A stretch of 64,000 nt of DNA. It comes from Catenulispora pinistramenti (lineage in GTDB: Bacteria; Actinomycetota; Actinomycetes; Streptomycetales; Catenulisporaceae). Below the pieces are notes generated by a model that ran no database searches, was not told the DNA's origin, and saw only the letters and a program-made list of their open reading frames with translations. The position numbers and the translations under genes were made by a program. The DNA is taken from the NCBI RefSeq assembly GCF_018274385.1, contig NZ_JAAFYZ010000016.1, positions 1 to 64,000 of the forward strand, written 5' to 3'. Below, piece by piece: positions 31,195 through 38,800 of this stretch; the stretch's first letter is position 1, and every line of letters begins with the position of its first letter.

Positions 31195-31320
31195 CACGAA
31201 GGCGATAGGAACGCCAATCGGAAGCGCACCATCACCGAACGACTCATCAACCGGCTCAAGCAATAGCAAGGCATCGCCACCCGCGATGACAAAAGCGCGA
31301 CCATAAACCTGGCAGCCCCA
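31195..31320 (+). mobile_element. IS5-family transposase remnant
   Basis: The frame reads RKRTITERLINRLKQ, stop, QGIATRDDKSA. This matches the conserved end of IS5-type transposases (NRLKQWRGIATRYDKTA), with the Trp codon changed to a stop. Only this scrap remains. Confidence 0.6.
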
Positions 31321-31378
31321 CGCCCTCGCCGCAGCTAGAAACGGACGGCGGCCGGCAGACTCCCGCGGCCCGCTTCTA

Positions 31379-31427
31379 GTAGGCGTTCTGGACGAAGTTC
31401 TTCACGGTGGCCTGGATGACGCCGCCG
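31379..31427. repeat. Direct repeat, copy 1
   Basis: About 49 bp beginning AGGCGTTCTGGACGAAGTTC recur, with a few substitutions and small gaps, at 31799-31845. The pair flanks the secreted-protein gene at 31534-31794. On the minus strand it reads GGVIQATVKNFVQNAY then stop, as if it were the end of a gene. Confidence 0.6.
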
Positions 31428-31533
31428 CGTACGCCCGGGACAGATCGCGGGCGCCCTTGGACAAAACCAGGTATAGCAGTACTCTGACGATCGCCCTCGC
31501 CGCCCACCCTGTTGCTCTGAGCTGGAGGCAGCC

Positions 31534-31794
31534 TTGATCCGTCGTCTCACCGTCGCCGCACTCCTGGGTAGCTCCATCGCTGTGCTTTCGACCGCCCCAG
31601 CTAATGCCGCGCCCGTCTGTAAAGCCGACTACGCCTGCACGGTCACCTTCTACTCAAACGGCACCCACACCACCGTAATCGGACAGGTATACACCGACTG
31701 CGAGGGCCAACGTTCATCGTGGGGCTCCATGAGCGGCTACGAGGTGGTCACGCAATCCGAGTGCAGCGAACCGTCGACGCGCAGCACCCCGTAG
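31534..31794 (+). CDS. Small secreted cysteine-containing protein (DUF6289-like)
   Basis: TTG 31534 is preceded by GGAGG at 5-base spacing and gives 86 residues. The signal peptide is MIRRLTVAALLGSSIAVLST, cut near ANAAP. The mature ~60 residues contain four cysteines (VCKADYAC, TDCEGQ, SECSE) and TVTFYSNGTHTTVIGQVY, which resembles actinobacterial DUF6289 proteins. Role unknown. The gene is flanked by a 49-bp direct repeat. Confidence 0.7.
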   Translation: MIRRLTVAALLGSSIAVLSTAPANAAPVCKADYACTVTFYSNGTHTTVIGQVYTDCEGQRSSWGSMSGYEVVTQSECSEPSTRSTP

Positions 31795-31798
31795 CAAT

Positions 31799-31845
31799 AG
31801 GCGTTCTGTGCGAAGTTCTTCACTGCCCTGGATGACGCCGCCGCC
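31799..31845. repeat. Direct repeat, copy 2
   Basis: AGGCGTTCTGTGCGAAGTTC and the following bases match the copy at 31379-31427, with a 2-3 base gap that shifts the minus-strand frame. The bases up to 31990 hold only degenerate minus-strand coding sequence. Confidence 0.55.
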
Positions 31846-31989
31846 GTCGGTAGCGTTGGCGATTCCTACCTTCCATCCGCCGAGCAGTTCGGTGCGGGCC
31901 ACGTCCCGCTCCAACTCGTAGAACCGGGTGTCGTCCAACGACGGGTAGTCAGCGAGGGACGGTTCGAGCGCGGTGACCGCCTCAAGCGT

Positions 31990-32125
31990 TGGAGCGTCCG
32001 AGCCAGCCTTATCCCTTGGCCTCCTGGAGTCGGTCGATAAGGTTGGCGTGGATCTCCTCCAGACGCGGCATCCGAGCTGGGCCAGCTCGAAGAAGTGGAC
32101 ATCTGACACAGGCTTCTCTGAACTA
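31990..32125 (-). pseudogene. tnpB tail fragment 1 plus element left end
   Basis: The minus strand reads EACVRCPLLRAGPARMPRLE, then EIHANLIDRLQEAKG and a stop. This is a degenerate copy of the C-terminal tail of the large recombinase encoded at 35.4-38.0 kb. The homology starts exactly at the same CVRC point as in the other fragments. It is preceded (higher coordinates) by GCTTCTCTGAACT, the shared left end of the mobile elements. The 31795-32193 interval holds no intact gene. Confidence 0.75.
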
Positions 32126-32193
32126 GATGATCCATTCCAAGGGATGCCTGCGAGGGTGTGGGGTGGGCGGCGGCCGAAGCCATCGCGAGACGG

Positions 32194-32631
32194 TCAGGCG
32201 GCGGGCTGCCGGCCCTGGTTATGAGGTGGCTGCGGGCGGTCAGGCGTGTCGGGGTCGACTTCGGGGTGCGTGAACCGCACGGGCTTGCCCAGCGACCGGG
32301 CGTAGGCGATTTCGGCTCGGGTGCTGTCTCCGATGTAGTCGCCGACTACGAGCGCCTCATCAGCGAGCCGGATCTTCGCCCGGTGCAGATCGTCGAGTCG
32401 AACCTTCAGCGCCTCGGCCTCGACAGGATCGGACCAGAGTTCGTGCGGCGACTTCATGTCACAGCCCGGTTTGACGACAATCTTTCCGGCTTTCGTCTCC
32501 CGCAGATCGGCCTCGTTCATCTCGGTCATGAAGCGGGTGGAGCCGCAGATCACGACGATATGCGGGAGGCTCAACAGCTTCTTCGCGTCGGCGAGCTCCT
32601 CCTCGGGGGTGGGCTGTTGCGGGTATGACAC
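32194..32631 (-). CDS. Nucleoside 2-deoxyribosyltransferase-like protein (cargo)
   Basis: The 145-residue protein has IVVICGSTRFMTEMNEAD near its start, and IRLADEALVVGDYIGDSTR with EIAYARSLGKPV later. These are Rossmann-like features of the nucleoside deoxyribosyltransferase/DUF4406 group often found on phages and mobile elements. A Glu in TRAEIAYA would be the nucleophile by analogy. It lies between tnpB tail fragments 1 and 2 and so looks like cargo of one element layer. The substrate is unknown. Confidence 0.65.
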   Translation of the reverse strand: MSYPQQPTPEEELADAKKLLSLPHIVVICGSTRFMTEMNEADLRETKAGKIVVKPGCDMKSPHELWSDPVEAEALKVRLDDLHRAKIRLADEALVVGDYIGDSTRAEIAYARSLGKPVRFTHPEVDPDTPDRPQPPHNQGRQPAA

Positions 32632-32689
32632 TGGTTTCTCCTAGTGGGTCCAAGGGGCGCCTGCGGAGACAAACACGAGGGTGTCCAAG

Positions 32690-33265
32690 TTAGGGCTTGA
32701 AGAGACGCGCAAGGTTGGACAGCCGCGCGTGCATCTCGGCGTTGTCGTCGAAGTCGAAGCCTTCGCCCATGTCGCTCGGTCCGCGCTCGGGCTGAGAGCC
32801 GAGGAACTGGTCGTAGTCGTCGTAGAAGGAGCAGTGGTCCTCGTCGCCGTTGATCCGCTCGTAGGCGTAGGAGGCGGCGTAGTTGACCGGCTCGTTGAAG
32901 AGGGCCTCGACGAGGCCGTCGGCCGCGGCCACGATGACGTCCGGGTGGTTGGCGAGAGCGTCGGGTGAGGCGGCGGCTCGCTCGTACCAATCCTGGCCCT
33001 GGGCGATCAGGCCGGCGCGGAAGTCCATAAAGGCATCGTCGGAGCAGCCGCCACCGATCAGGTAGGCGGCAGCCCACATGTCCCACCGATAGACCGCCGA
33101 GTGGAGTTGCTCGAAAATCTGCCGGAACTCGAAGATCGTCTGGTTGGAGGTGGCGGCGAGCCGGTCGACCAGGACTGATGCGAAGGCGTCATATCGATCG
33201 TTCGCTGTCGCATCGGCGTCCGATCGCGCGCCGTCGATCAGACTCCAGAAGTCGGTGGTGTTCAC
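32690..33265 (-). CDS. DUF4240 domain protein (cargo)
   Basis: The 191-residue acidic protein starts MNTTDFWSLIDGARSDADAT. The FWxLI opening and the pattern of aromatic and acidic residues (WDMWAAAYLIGGGCSDDAF, MDFRAGLIAQGQDWY) match DUF4240, a family of unknown function common near toxins and mobile elements. It has no signal peptide. It shares a module with the deoxyribosyltransferase-like gene, 58 bp upstream of it on the same strand. Confidence 0.75.
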   Translation of the reverse strand: MNTTDFWSLIDGARSDADATANDRYDAFASVLVDRLAATSNQTIFEFRQIFEQLHSAVYRWDMWAAAYLIGGGCSDDAFMDFRAGLIAQGQDWYERAAASPDALANHPDVIVAAADGLVEALFNEPVNYAASYAYERINGDEDHCSFYDDYDQFLGSQPERGPSDMGEGFDFDDNAEMHARLSNLARLFKP

Positions 33266-33294
33266 GGTCGCACTCTCTCATCCGGCGCAGACGC

Positions 33295-33549
33295 CTATGC
33301 GTTGGGTGTGGTTCGCGGCATGCCGAGTTCGACGATCATCGCGTGGCGGGTGGTTGAAGTGTCGAGTTGGGCCAGTTTGTCTTCGGTGCCATCCAGGCTG
33401 ACCTGCAGTCCTTCGATCTCGCCGAGCCAGCCTTCGTGTTCAGCCTCGGCAATGCGGGCGATCAGGTTGTCGCGGATCTCCTCCAGGCGGTCGCGGTGGT
33501 GCGGATCCGACCTGAGGAGTGAACATCTGACACGTGCTTCTCTGAACTT
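33295..33549 (-). pseudogene. tnpB tail fragment 2 plus element left end
   Basis: The minus frame reads ARVRCSLLRSDPHHRDRLEE, then IRDNLIARIAEAEHEGWLGE, ending LGMPRTTPNA and a stop. It is closely similar to the tail of the intact large recombinase but starts abruptly at the CVRC point. Upstream is GCTTCTCTGAACT, the common element end. It has no start of its own. It marks the insertion point of one element layer in an older tnpB. Confidence 0.85.
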
Positions 33550-33679
33550 CGATTGCAGGGCATGAGTCGAGAACATCCGACTGCGCGTTTGCGAAGATCC
33601 CGTGGTCGTCGCAGGGCCCCTGCTGGATTGGTGAGCCCTCGCCGGTAGCGTTCGACCATGGATTGCGGGTTGGGTCGTC

Positions 33680-34168
33680 GTGAATGAGCGGGAGATCGAA
33701 CGGCAGGCTCGGACGAGGCGGTGGTGGGGCTGCGGGTGTTTGACGGCCTTGCTGACCGTGTTGGCCCTGCCTTTCGGACTTCTCGCCATGAGGGATCTCG
33801 GCGGGGCGCGGACTGTGACGCCGTCGTTTGCCGGGCTCGTAGGAACCTGGCGGAGCAAGGACGGTGCGACCCTCGCGCTCTCCGCCGACGGCATGTTCGT
33901 GGCCACGAACATGCCGGCTGGAAGCAATCAGCCGGACCAGGCGTTCCCTGGGACGACTGACTTGCTGGATCTACCTCGGGGCAGTGGGACCTGGTCCGTC
34001 AGGCAAGAGAAGGAAAACACCGCTGGCGGCATCGACCTGTGGACGGCCGCGGGCGAGACGGTTCTTGAGACGAAGGGCAACCCTGAGCATCCGACCCTGT
34101 TTGCGTTCATCGGCGACCCGGACGACGCCAACGAATACGTATTCGTCAAGCAGGCCGCGAGCGGGTAG
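33680..34168 (+). CDS. Single-pass membrane-anchored protein, unknown (cargo)
   Basis: GTG 33680 gives 162 residues. A basic N-terminus precedes one transmembrane segment (GCLTALLTVLALPFGLLAM). The outer ~120 residues carry LVGTWRSKDGATLALSADGM and GIDLWTAAGETVLE, a small beta-rich domain resembling lipocalin-like or DUF-type 'GTW' folds. No ribosome-binding site is obvious. It lies between tnpB tail fragments 2 and 3 and, unlike the other cargo, is on the plus strand. Confidence 0.6.
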   Translation: MNEREIERQARTRRWWGCGCLTALLTVLALPFGLLAMRDLGGARTVTPSFAGLVGTWRSKDGATLALSADGMFVATNMPAGSNQPDQAFPGTTDLLDLPRGSGTWSVRQEKENTAGGIDLWTAAGETVLETKGNPEHPTLFAFIGDPDDANEYVFVKQAASG

Positions 34169-34186
34169 TCGGCGCAGACGGGCATG

Positions 34187-34459
34187 TCACAGATCCTTCG
34201 CACAGGCCGGGTTCGGCACGACGATTGGCATGCCGAGCTGGACGACAGTCGTACTTCTTGTGACGAGCGCGTCGAGCTGGTCAAGCTTGTCCTCGGCTCC
34301 TGCCAGGCTGACGCGGAGCCCTTCGACTTCGCCGAGCCAGCCTTCGCGTTCCGCCTCGGCGATGCGGGCGATGAGGTTGTCGCGGATGTCCTTGAGCCGG
34401 CCTTGTTGGGCCGGGGCCGGCCTGAGGAGCGAACATCTGACACATGCTTCTCTGAACTA
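34187..34459 (-). pseudogene. tnpB tail fragment 3 plus element left end
   Basis: The minus frame reads ACVRCSLLRPAPAQQGRLKD, then IRDNLIARIAEAEREGWLGE, ending CAKDL and a stop. It begins at the same CVRC codons as the other fragments. The missing front of this tnpB lies 9.5 kb away at 43922-43983 (SVGTCGPAFSTPCAHEHA). Joining the two restores the normal recombinase sequence, so the intervening DNA is an insertion. Confidence 0.88.
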
Positions 34460-34474
34460 CGAGGTTGATCATGC
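34452..34474. repeat. Left terminal inverted repeat of outer element
   Basis: CTGAAC, four bases, AGGTTGATCATGC. The right end read inward is CTGAAC, five bases, AGGTTGATTGTGC. Confidence 0.65.
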
Positions 34475-34500
34475 CGGAGCGGGTCGCAGGCTCGACCGCC

Positions 34501-34992
34501 TCACATGTGACCGATCTTCAACGCCCGTGCTCGCCCTCCCTGGTTCTCCGGACGGATTCGGTCAGCCAGGCACTGCCGGTGAGAGATGACGGTGTGGCTT
34601 CCCGGGCCATCGGTGCTGCGCGAGTCGAGGACGAGGGCGTCTCCGCCGGGGCTGACCGTGATCGGTTCGCCGCAGAAGTCGCAGCGCCACGACAGCGACT
34701 CCAGGTCGTCAGGCCGTATGCTGAGCCGCACCGGGACGGGAGAATGCCATCGATGGATCTGCTCGATCACCGCTTCGAGTTGCGAACCGATTGCGGGGAA
34801 CAGCGCGAGTAGCTCGTCGTGACTGCTCGTGGTCCGGGAGAACTGCTCGATCATGTCGATGGAAGCCGACAGGCCGGCGTTTTCGTAGCCGGCGATCTCG
34901 ACGAGCACGCCCCATGGGTGGTGGCTCAGGACTGTGGCCTGCACCTTCTGACCGGGCATGAGCGCCAGACTTGCTGTCTCGAACCGTTCCAT
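34501..34992 (-). CDS. S1-like / zinc-ribbon cargo protein, unknown function
   Basis: The 163-residue product starts at ATG 34992, overlapping the stop of the upstream cargo gene by one base. Residues ~10-50 (LMPGQKVQATVLSHHPWGVL, then VEIAGYENAGLSA) look like an S1/OB RNA-binding fold. The C-terminal half has a possible zinc knuckle (CDFCG) followed by His and Cys in ISHRQCLA. It has no membrane or signal features. Translational coupling suggests it works with the preceding protein, perhaps on RNA or as an immunity-type module. I cannot name the function. Confidence 0.6.
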   Translation of the reverse strand: MERFETASLALMPGQKVQATVLSHHPWGVLVEIAGYENAGLSASIDMIEQFSRTTSSHDELLALFPAIGSQLEAVIEQIHRWHSPVPVRLSIRPDDLESLSWRCDFCGEPITVSPGGDALVLDSRSTDGPGSHTVISHRQCLADRIRPENQGGRARALKIGHM

Positions 34993-35462
34993 CAACAATC
35001 CTCTTCGTTTGTGTTCGCTGCGGCGGAGCCGATCGCCGCGCTCAGAGTCCGCAGCGCGTCGTCGTATTGGTGGCGGTCGAACCGGAACGGGCCGAATGCC
35101 GTGTAGTCGCGGGTCTTGCGGTGTGGTTGCTCGAAGGAGTCCCAGGTCACGAGTTCGGCCGTGACGGTGATGCTGGTCATCAGCGGCCAGCACCCCCACT
35201 CACCGCACTCGCAGCCGAGCACGGGCGTCTTCGGGCCCATGGCGCCGGTGGACCGTCCGTGGAAGTGGTCCTCGATCGGGCCGAACCGGAAGAACTGGGG
35301 GATGAGGCCGCCGTAGGCGTTGCCTGCGGGCTTCATCCCGAAGTCGGTCTCGAACTTGTCGATCAGCTCGGTGAGCGGTGTCGCGTCGATGCGGGGGACG
35401 ATCTCGAACACGTCGCGCTCACCGTGCTGCTGGTAGTCGAACCGGATCTCATTGCTGCCCAC
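34992..35462 (-). CDS. Hypothetical cargo protein (156 aa)
   Basis: GTG 35462 overlaps the end of tnpB by 14 bases. The product reads NEIRFDYQQHGERDVFEIVP, with a CECGEWGCWPLM cysteine cluster and VTWDSFEQPHRKTRDYTAFG, PFRFDRHQY. It is a cytosolic mixed alpha/beta protein of an unnamed family that I have the impression occurs in streptomycete accessory regions. It forms a two-gene coupled unit with the S1-like gene. Being directly attached to tnpB, it probably travels with the element. Confidence 0.6.
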   Translation of the reverse strand: MGSNEIRFDYQQHGERDVFEIVPRIDATPLTELIDKFETDFGMKPAGNAYGGLIPQFFRFGPIEDHFHGRSTGAMGPKTPVLGCECGEWGCWPLMTSITVTAELVTWDSFEQPHRKTRDYTAFGPFRFDRHQYDDALRTLSAAIGSAAANTNEEDC

Positions 35463-37959
35463 CCTCTGATCTTCCCAGAGCAGCGCTTCTCTCCACCTCT
35501 TGGTTCCGAGCCGCGGCTGGGCGCGGCATGCCGAGGTCGATGGCGGTGCTGCGGGATGCGCGGTCGAGCTGCGCAAGCTTGTCCTCGGCGCCGGCAAGGC
35601 TGACGCGGAGTCCTTCGACTTCGCCGAGCCAGCCTTCTCGTTCGGCCTCGGCGATGCGGGCAATGAGGTTGTCGCGGATCTCCTCGAGTCGGCCGCGCTG
35701 GGCCGGGTCCGGCCGGAGGAGCGAGCAACGAACACAAGCGTGTTCATGAACACAAGGGCTTGAAAAGGCACGAGCGCAAGTGCCGATGGAGACTTTGCGC
35801 TTCTCGAAGTGTGCGAGGAACGCGTCCCATTCCTCCTCGGTGGGAGTCCGGTACTCTTCACTGGGCCGGGTGGCCCGGCGGCGGGTGATGAACGCGCGGT
35901 GCGCCTCGATGGCCTCGGTCGTGTAGATCGCCTTGTAGCCCATCGTTGTATCAAGGCTCTTATGCCCACAGATCACTTGGGCGATGTGCGGCGGCAGGCC
36001 GTTCATGATGGCGTCGGTCACGAAGATCCTGCGGAAGTCGTGCGGTGAGAAGATGAGCGGCTCGCCGGCGGTATCGGTCAGTCCGGTGACGGCCAGCGTG
36101 TTGATCAGGAGCTTGCGCAGCGCAGTGGGGGTGAAGGCGCGGTGTTCGGTGCCGATGTCCCGCTGGAACAGCAGCGGCATCGGCGGGTTCCACACCCGTT
36201 CGTGGCAGTCGTAGGAGGTCACCAGCGGAATCGCGCCGCTGGGTCCGCGCAGGCGACGGATGATGGCGGACAAGATGTCCGCCAGTTCGGGGCTTACCAG
36301 CAGGAGCCGTTCGCTGTCGGTCTTGGATGGGGCGACTTGCAGCAGGGGCACGACTTCACCTGAAGTCGGGAGCCGGTATTCGGTGATGCTGTGGTGGGTC
36401 AGCTCCAGCAGTTCCTCGTTGCGGATGCCAGTCAGGCGCAGAACCTCGATCGCGGCGAAAGCCCAGAAGGCCTCGGTCTCCTCGTAAGTGAGGTTCCGGC
36501 GGCGGCCGGTCGAGGTTTCCTCGGCCCAGATCAGGTGCCCGGCGGCCTTGGGCGCGACGGCTCTGCGCAGCGCTCCATCGGTGTCCGGGATCAGCTCCCC
36601 GGGCCGAGTGCGCTCAGCGGCGGCCAGCAGTTCGGCCGCGGCGCGGCGCCTGCGGTCGACGGTGCTCGTCAGCACCGGCAGGACGGGGAGCCGCTCGCGG
36701 GTGCGCTGGTCCATCCGGGCCTTGCGGTGTTTGCGATCCTTGGCCTTGCTGATCTCCTCGTCGCTGATCGGGCAGGGCACGACCCACGGTGCCCAGCGGG
36801 CCGGCTCCTCGGCCGCCCAGTGAGCAAGGTCGAGATAGAAGGCGCGAACGCGGATAAGCTCATCCTTCATGTTCAGTCTCGGGCTGGTGACCTCGACGAC
36901 GGTGCCGTCCTGGCCGGCTGTGGAACGCTTCTTCGTGGCGATGTCGGCCTTCCAGGCCCGGGCCAGCGCCGGAGACAGCCGCAGGGTGTCGATGCCCGGC
37001 GAGAGCGCTTCGACCCGGGTCCAGAACAGCCCGGCCAGGGTTCGGGACACCGAGTCCAGGCTGGTGTAGTCCAGCGACGGCTGCCGCTCGCGCAGGTAGT
37101 CCACGATCAGGTCGCGAACCATGCGGCTGCGGATCGGGTAGCGGTCCACGAGCTCTTCGATACTCAGCCGTCCGGCGGCCAGCCCGAAAGCGCGGATCAT
37201 TGCAGGGGCGTCCTCGGGGAAGATGCCCAGCGCCCGCAGCCGCAAGTAGAAGTCGACTTTGCGTTGCCCTCCGCGGACGTGGACCCGGCGCAGGGTGTCG
37301 ACCAGTTCCACGCAGTCGCCGACGGTGACGTCCGCGATCAGCCCGCCTTTGCAGGCGAGCAGCATCGCGATCCGCGTCGCGGCGATGGTGGCCTCGCCTC
37401 GTGCACTGGTCGGTCCCGACTCGGCCAGCTGTGTCAGCCTCGCGAACCCTTCGGGGTCACGGGCCTCGGCCATGGTCGGGGCCAGGTGCTTGTGGGTGCG
37501 GGTGAGCATCCAGGCCAGGTCGGGACGGATGACGTCGCCGCAGACGAGCATCAGCAGCCCGGAGGTCAGGTCAGTGCGCTCATACGACGGCGCCAGCCCG
37601 CTTTGACGTAGGAAACGCTGCGGGAGGTCTGTCCAGCCCGCACCCGGGATCTGCTCGGCGCCGCTAGCCTTCCATCGCTGCTGCCAGGTGTCGCCGGGCA
37701 GGCTGGACAGCCAGCGCAGCAGTTTGGCGACCCCCCGCCGTCGCCCGGCCCTGGTGGCGTTGGCCGCCGGCAAGAACGGCAGCGCCGTCAGCCGGTGCAG
37801 CACCTCCTCCGCCGACCCTGCGGTTGCAGGCCACCACTCCTCGACGGTCCGAGGCGGGAACCGCTCCCGCAGTACGTTGTTGCGCGCTCTGGCCTGCTCG
37901 GCGGTCGTGTTCGCGGTCTGCAGCGGCCGACGTGTCGAGTGCTTCGTACTGATGGTCAT
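35449..37959 (-). CDS. Large tyrosine recombinase (TnpB-like) of outer element
   Basis: The 836-residue product starts at ATG 37959, overlapping the tnpA stop by one base. The catalytic domain (~480-690) has Arg in RLTGIRNEELLEL, the HxxR box as SPHDFRRIFVTDAI, His in ICGHKSLDTTMGY and the nucleophile Tyr in GYKAIY. The tail has a CVHEHACVRC cysteine/histidine cluster, then a Glu/Arg-rich helix pair (RLEEIRDNLIARIAEAEREG, KLAQLDRASR) that may be coiled coil. The codons for HEHA|CVRC hold a palindrome and are the point at which relatives have been interrupted. With tnpA it would catalyse site-specific integration and excision as in Tn554. Confidence 0.87.
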   Translation of the reverse strand: MTISTKHSTRRPLQTANTTAEQARARNNVLRERFPPRTVEEWWPATAGSAEEVLHRLTALPFLPAANATRAGRRRGVAKLLRWLSSLPGDTWQQRWKASGAEQIPGAGWTDLPQRFLRQSGLAPSYERTDLTSGLLMLVCGDVIRPDLAWMLTRTHKHLAPTMAEARDPEGFARLTQLAESGPTSARGEATIAATRIAMLLACKGGLIADVTVGDCVELVDTLRRVHVRGGQRKVDFYLRLRALGIFPEDAPAMIRAFGLAAGRLSIEELVDRYPIRSRMVRDLIVDYLRERQPSLDYTSLDSVSRTLAGLFWTRVEALSPGIDTLRLSPALARAWKADIATKKRSTAGQDGTVVEVTSPRLNMKDELIRVRAFYLDLAHWAAEEPARWAPWVVPCPISDEEISKAKDRKHRKARMDQRTRERLPVLPVLTSTVDRRRRAAAELLAAAERTRPGELIPDTDGALRRAVAPKAAGHLIWAEETSTGRRRNLTYEETEAFWAFAAIEVLRLTGIRNEELLELTHHSITEYRLPTSGEVVPLLQVAPSKTDSERLLLVSPELADILSAIIRRLRGPSGAIPLVTSYDCHERVWNPPMPLLFQRDIGTEHRAFTPTALRKLLINTLAVTGLTDTAGEPLIFSPHDFRRIFVTDAIMNGLPPHIAQVICGHKSLDTTMGYKAIYTTEAIEAHRAFITRRRATRPSEEYRTPTEEEWDAFLAHFEKRKVSIGTCARAFSSPCVHEHACVRCSLLRPDPAQRGRLEEIRDNLIARIAEAEREGWLGEVEGLRVSLAGAEDKLAQLDRASRSTAIDLGMPRPAAARNQEVERSAALGRSEGGQQ
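35730..35756. repeat. Palindrome/direct-repeat cluster inside tnpB, candidate attachment site
   Basis: GTGTTCATGAACAC (35740-35753) is a perfect 14-bp palindrome flanked by direct repeats GAACACAAG (35730-35738 and 35748-35756). The corresponding place in the interrupted relative is GTGCTCATGAGCAC (43924-43937), also a perfect palindrome that differs by compensatory changes. All three tail fragments break at this point, so it is the likely recombinase target. Confidence 0.7.
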
Positions 37960-38729
37960 CACCACCGCCCGAACAGCACATTCAGGGCGTCCGGATCGTA
38001 GCCCGGTGCCGGAGGCGGCGGCACAGGTGCGGCATACACGTCGGCCTGACGGGCGTGGTGGGCCAGCACCTCGGCGACGACTTCGTCCTGGCGCGGCGCG
38101 AGGTAGACCTCGGTCGTGGTCAAATGCGCGTGCCCGAGGATACGGGCGGCGGCGCTGTGGCGAAGGTCGTGAAGCGTCCAGTCCGCACCGAACGCGGCGT
38201 TCACCCGCTCGAACATGCGGTGGGCGCCGTGGTAGGTCAGCGGTCGGATGGGCCGCCGCAGCGTCCACCACACCGGCTGCGTCCGGCCTCGCGGCACCAG
38301 ACCGTGCAGCTCGGCCTGGTAGAGCCGCAGCCACACGAACGCGTCCGCCGAGGCCGGAACCTGCTGCCGCGCCCGGGAGCCCTTCCGCACGACGCTGATC
38401 AACTGCTGGCCGGGATCGACGTCGCACTGGCGCAGACCGATCAGCTCCGAGGCCCGGACTCCGCTGGAGATCCAGAACGCGATCAGTGCCCGGTCACGGT
38501 TCGACGGCAGTGCCGCGAACAGCGTGTTGAACCACTCGTCCGGGATTGCGCGTGGGATCCGGCGCGGAACCGTGGGCCGATAGCGGCCAGTCCGCTCCGG
38601 CGCCCAGGCGTCCATCGGGTTGTGGTGCGCGTGCGCCCGGCCGGAGCGTCGGGCCAGGTCCAGCGGGAACGGGTTGAGCAGTGGCCCGGTTCCGGCGTCG
38701 CGGTGTAGGTCGTAGAACCGGCGCAGCAT
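37959..38729 (-). pseudogene. C-terminal part of the small recombinase (TnpA-like), interrupted gene
   Basis: This 256-codon piece begins MLRRFYDLHRDAGTGPLLNP, in the middle of a tyrosine recombinase. The catalytic residues are present: Arg in SSGVRASELIGL, TLHDLRHSAA, and Tyr in TTTEVYLAPR. The core-binding domain is missing here but is found at 43415-43844. The break coincides with the left end of the nested element (CATA at 38727-38730). The ATG at the break could still start a truncated catalytic fragment. Confidence 0.85.
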
Positions 38730-38738
38730 ATTAGTTAC

Positions 38739-38750
38739 GTGGAATCAGAC
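38739..38750. repeat. Left terminal inverted repeat of nested element
   Basis: GTGGAATCAGAC is inverted with one mismatch at 43400-43411. Confidence 0.7.
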
Positions 38751-38800
38751 CGGGTAGGCGATCATGTCTGCTCGGTACGACCACGAACTGTGGAGATCCG

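Larger units (their letters stand above)
31070..31533. other. Interval with IS debris
   Basis: No intact gene is present. The interval contains a decayed IS5-type transposase fragment (about 31195-31320) and the first copy of a 49-bp direct repeat (31379-31427). Confidence 0.5.

Noticed and set aside
36391-37611. 406-codon plus-strand frame over the outer tnpB
   Set aside because: Antisense shadow; Gln/Gly/Val-rich with no recognisable domain, while the minus strand has full recombinase motifs.
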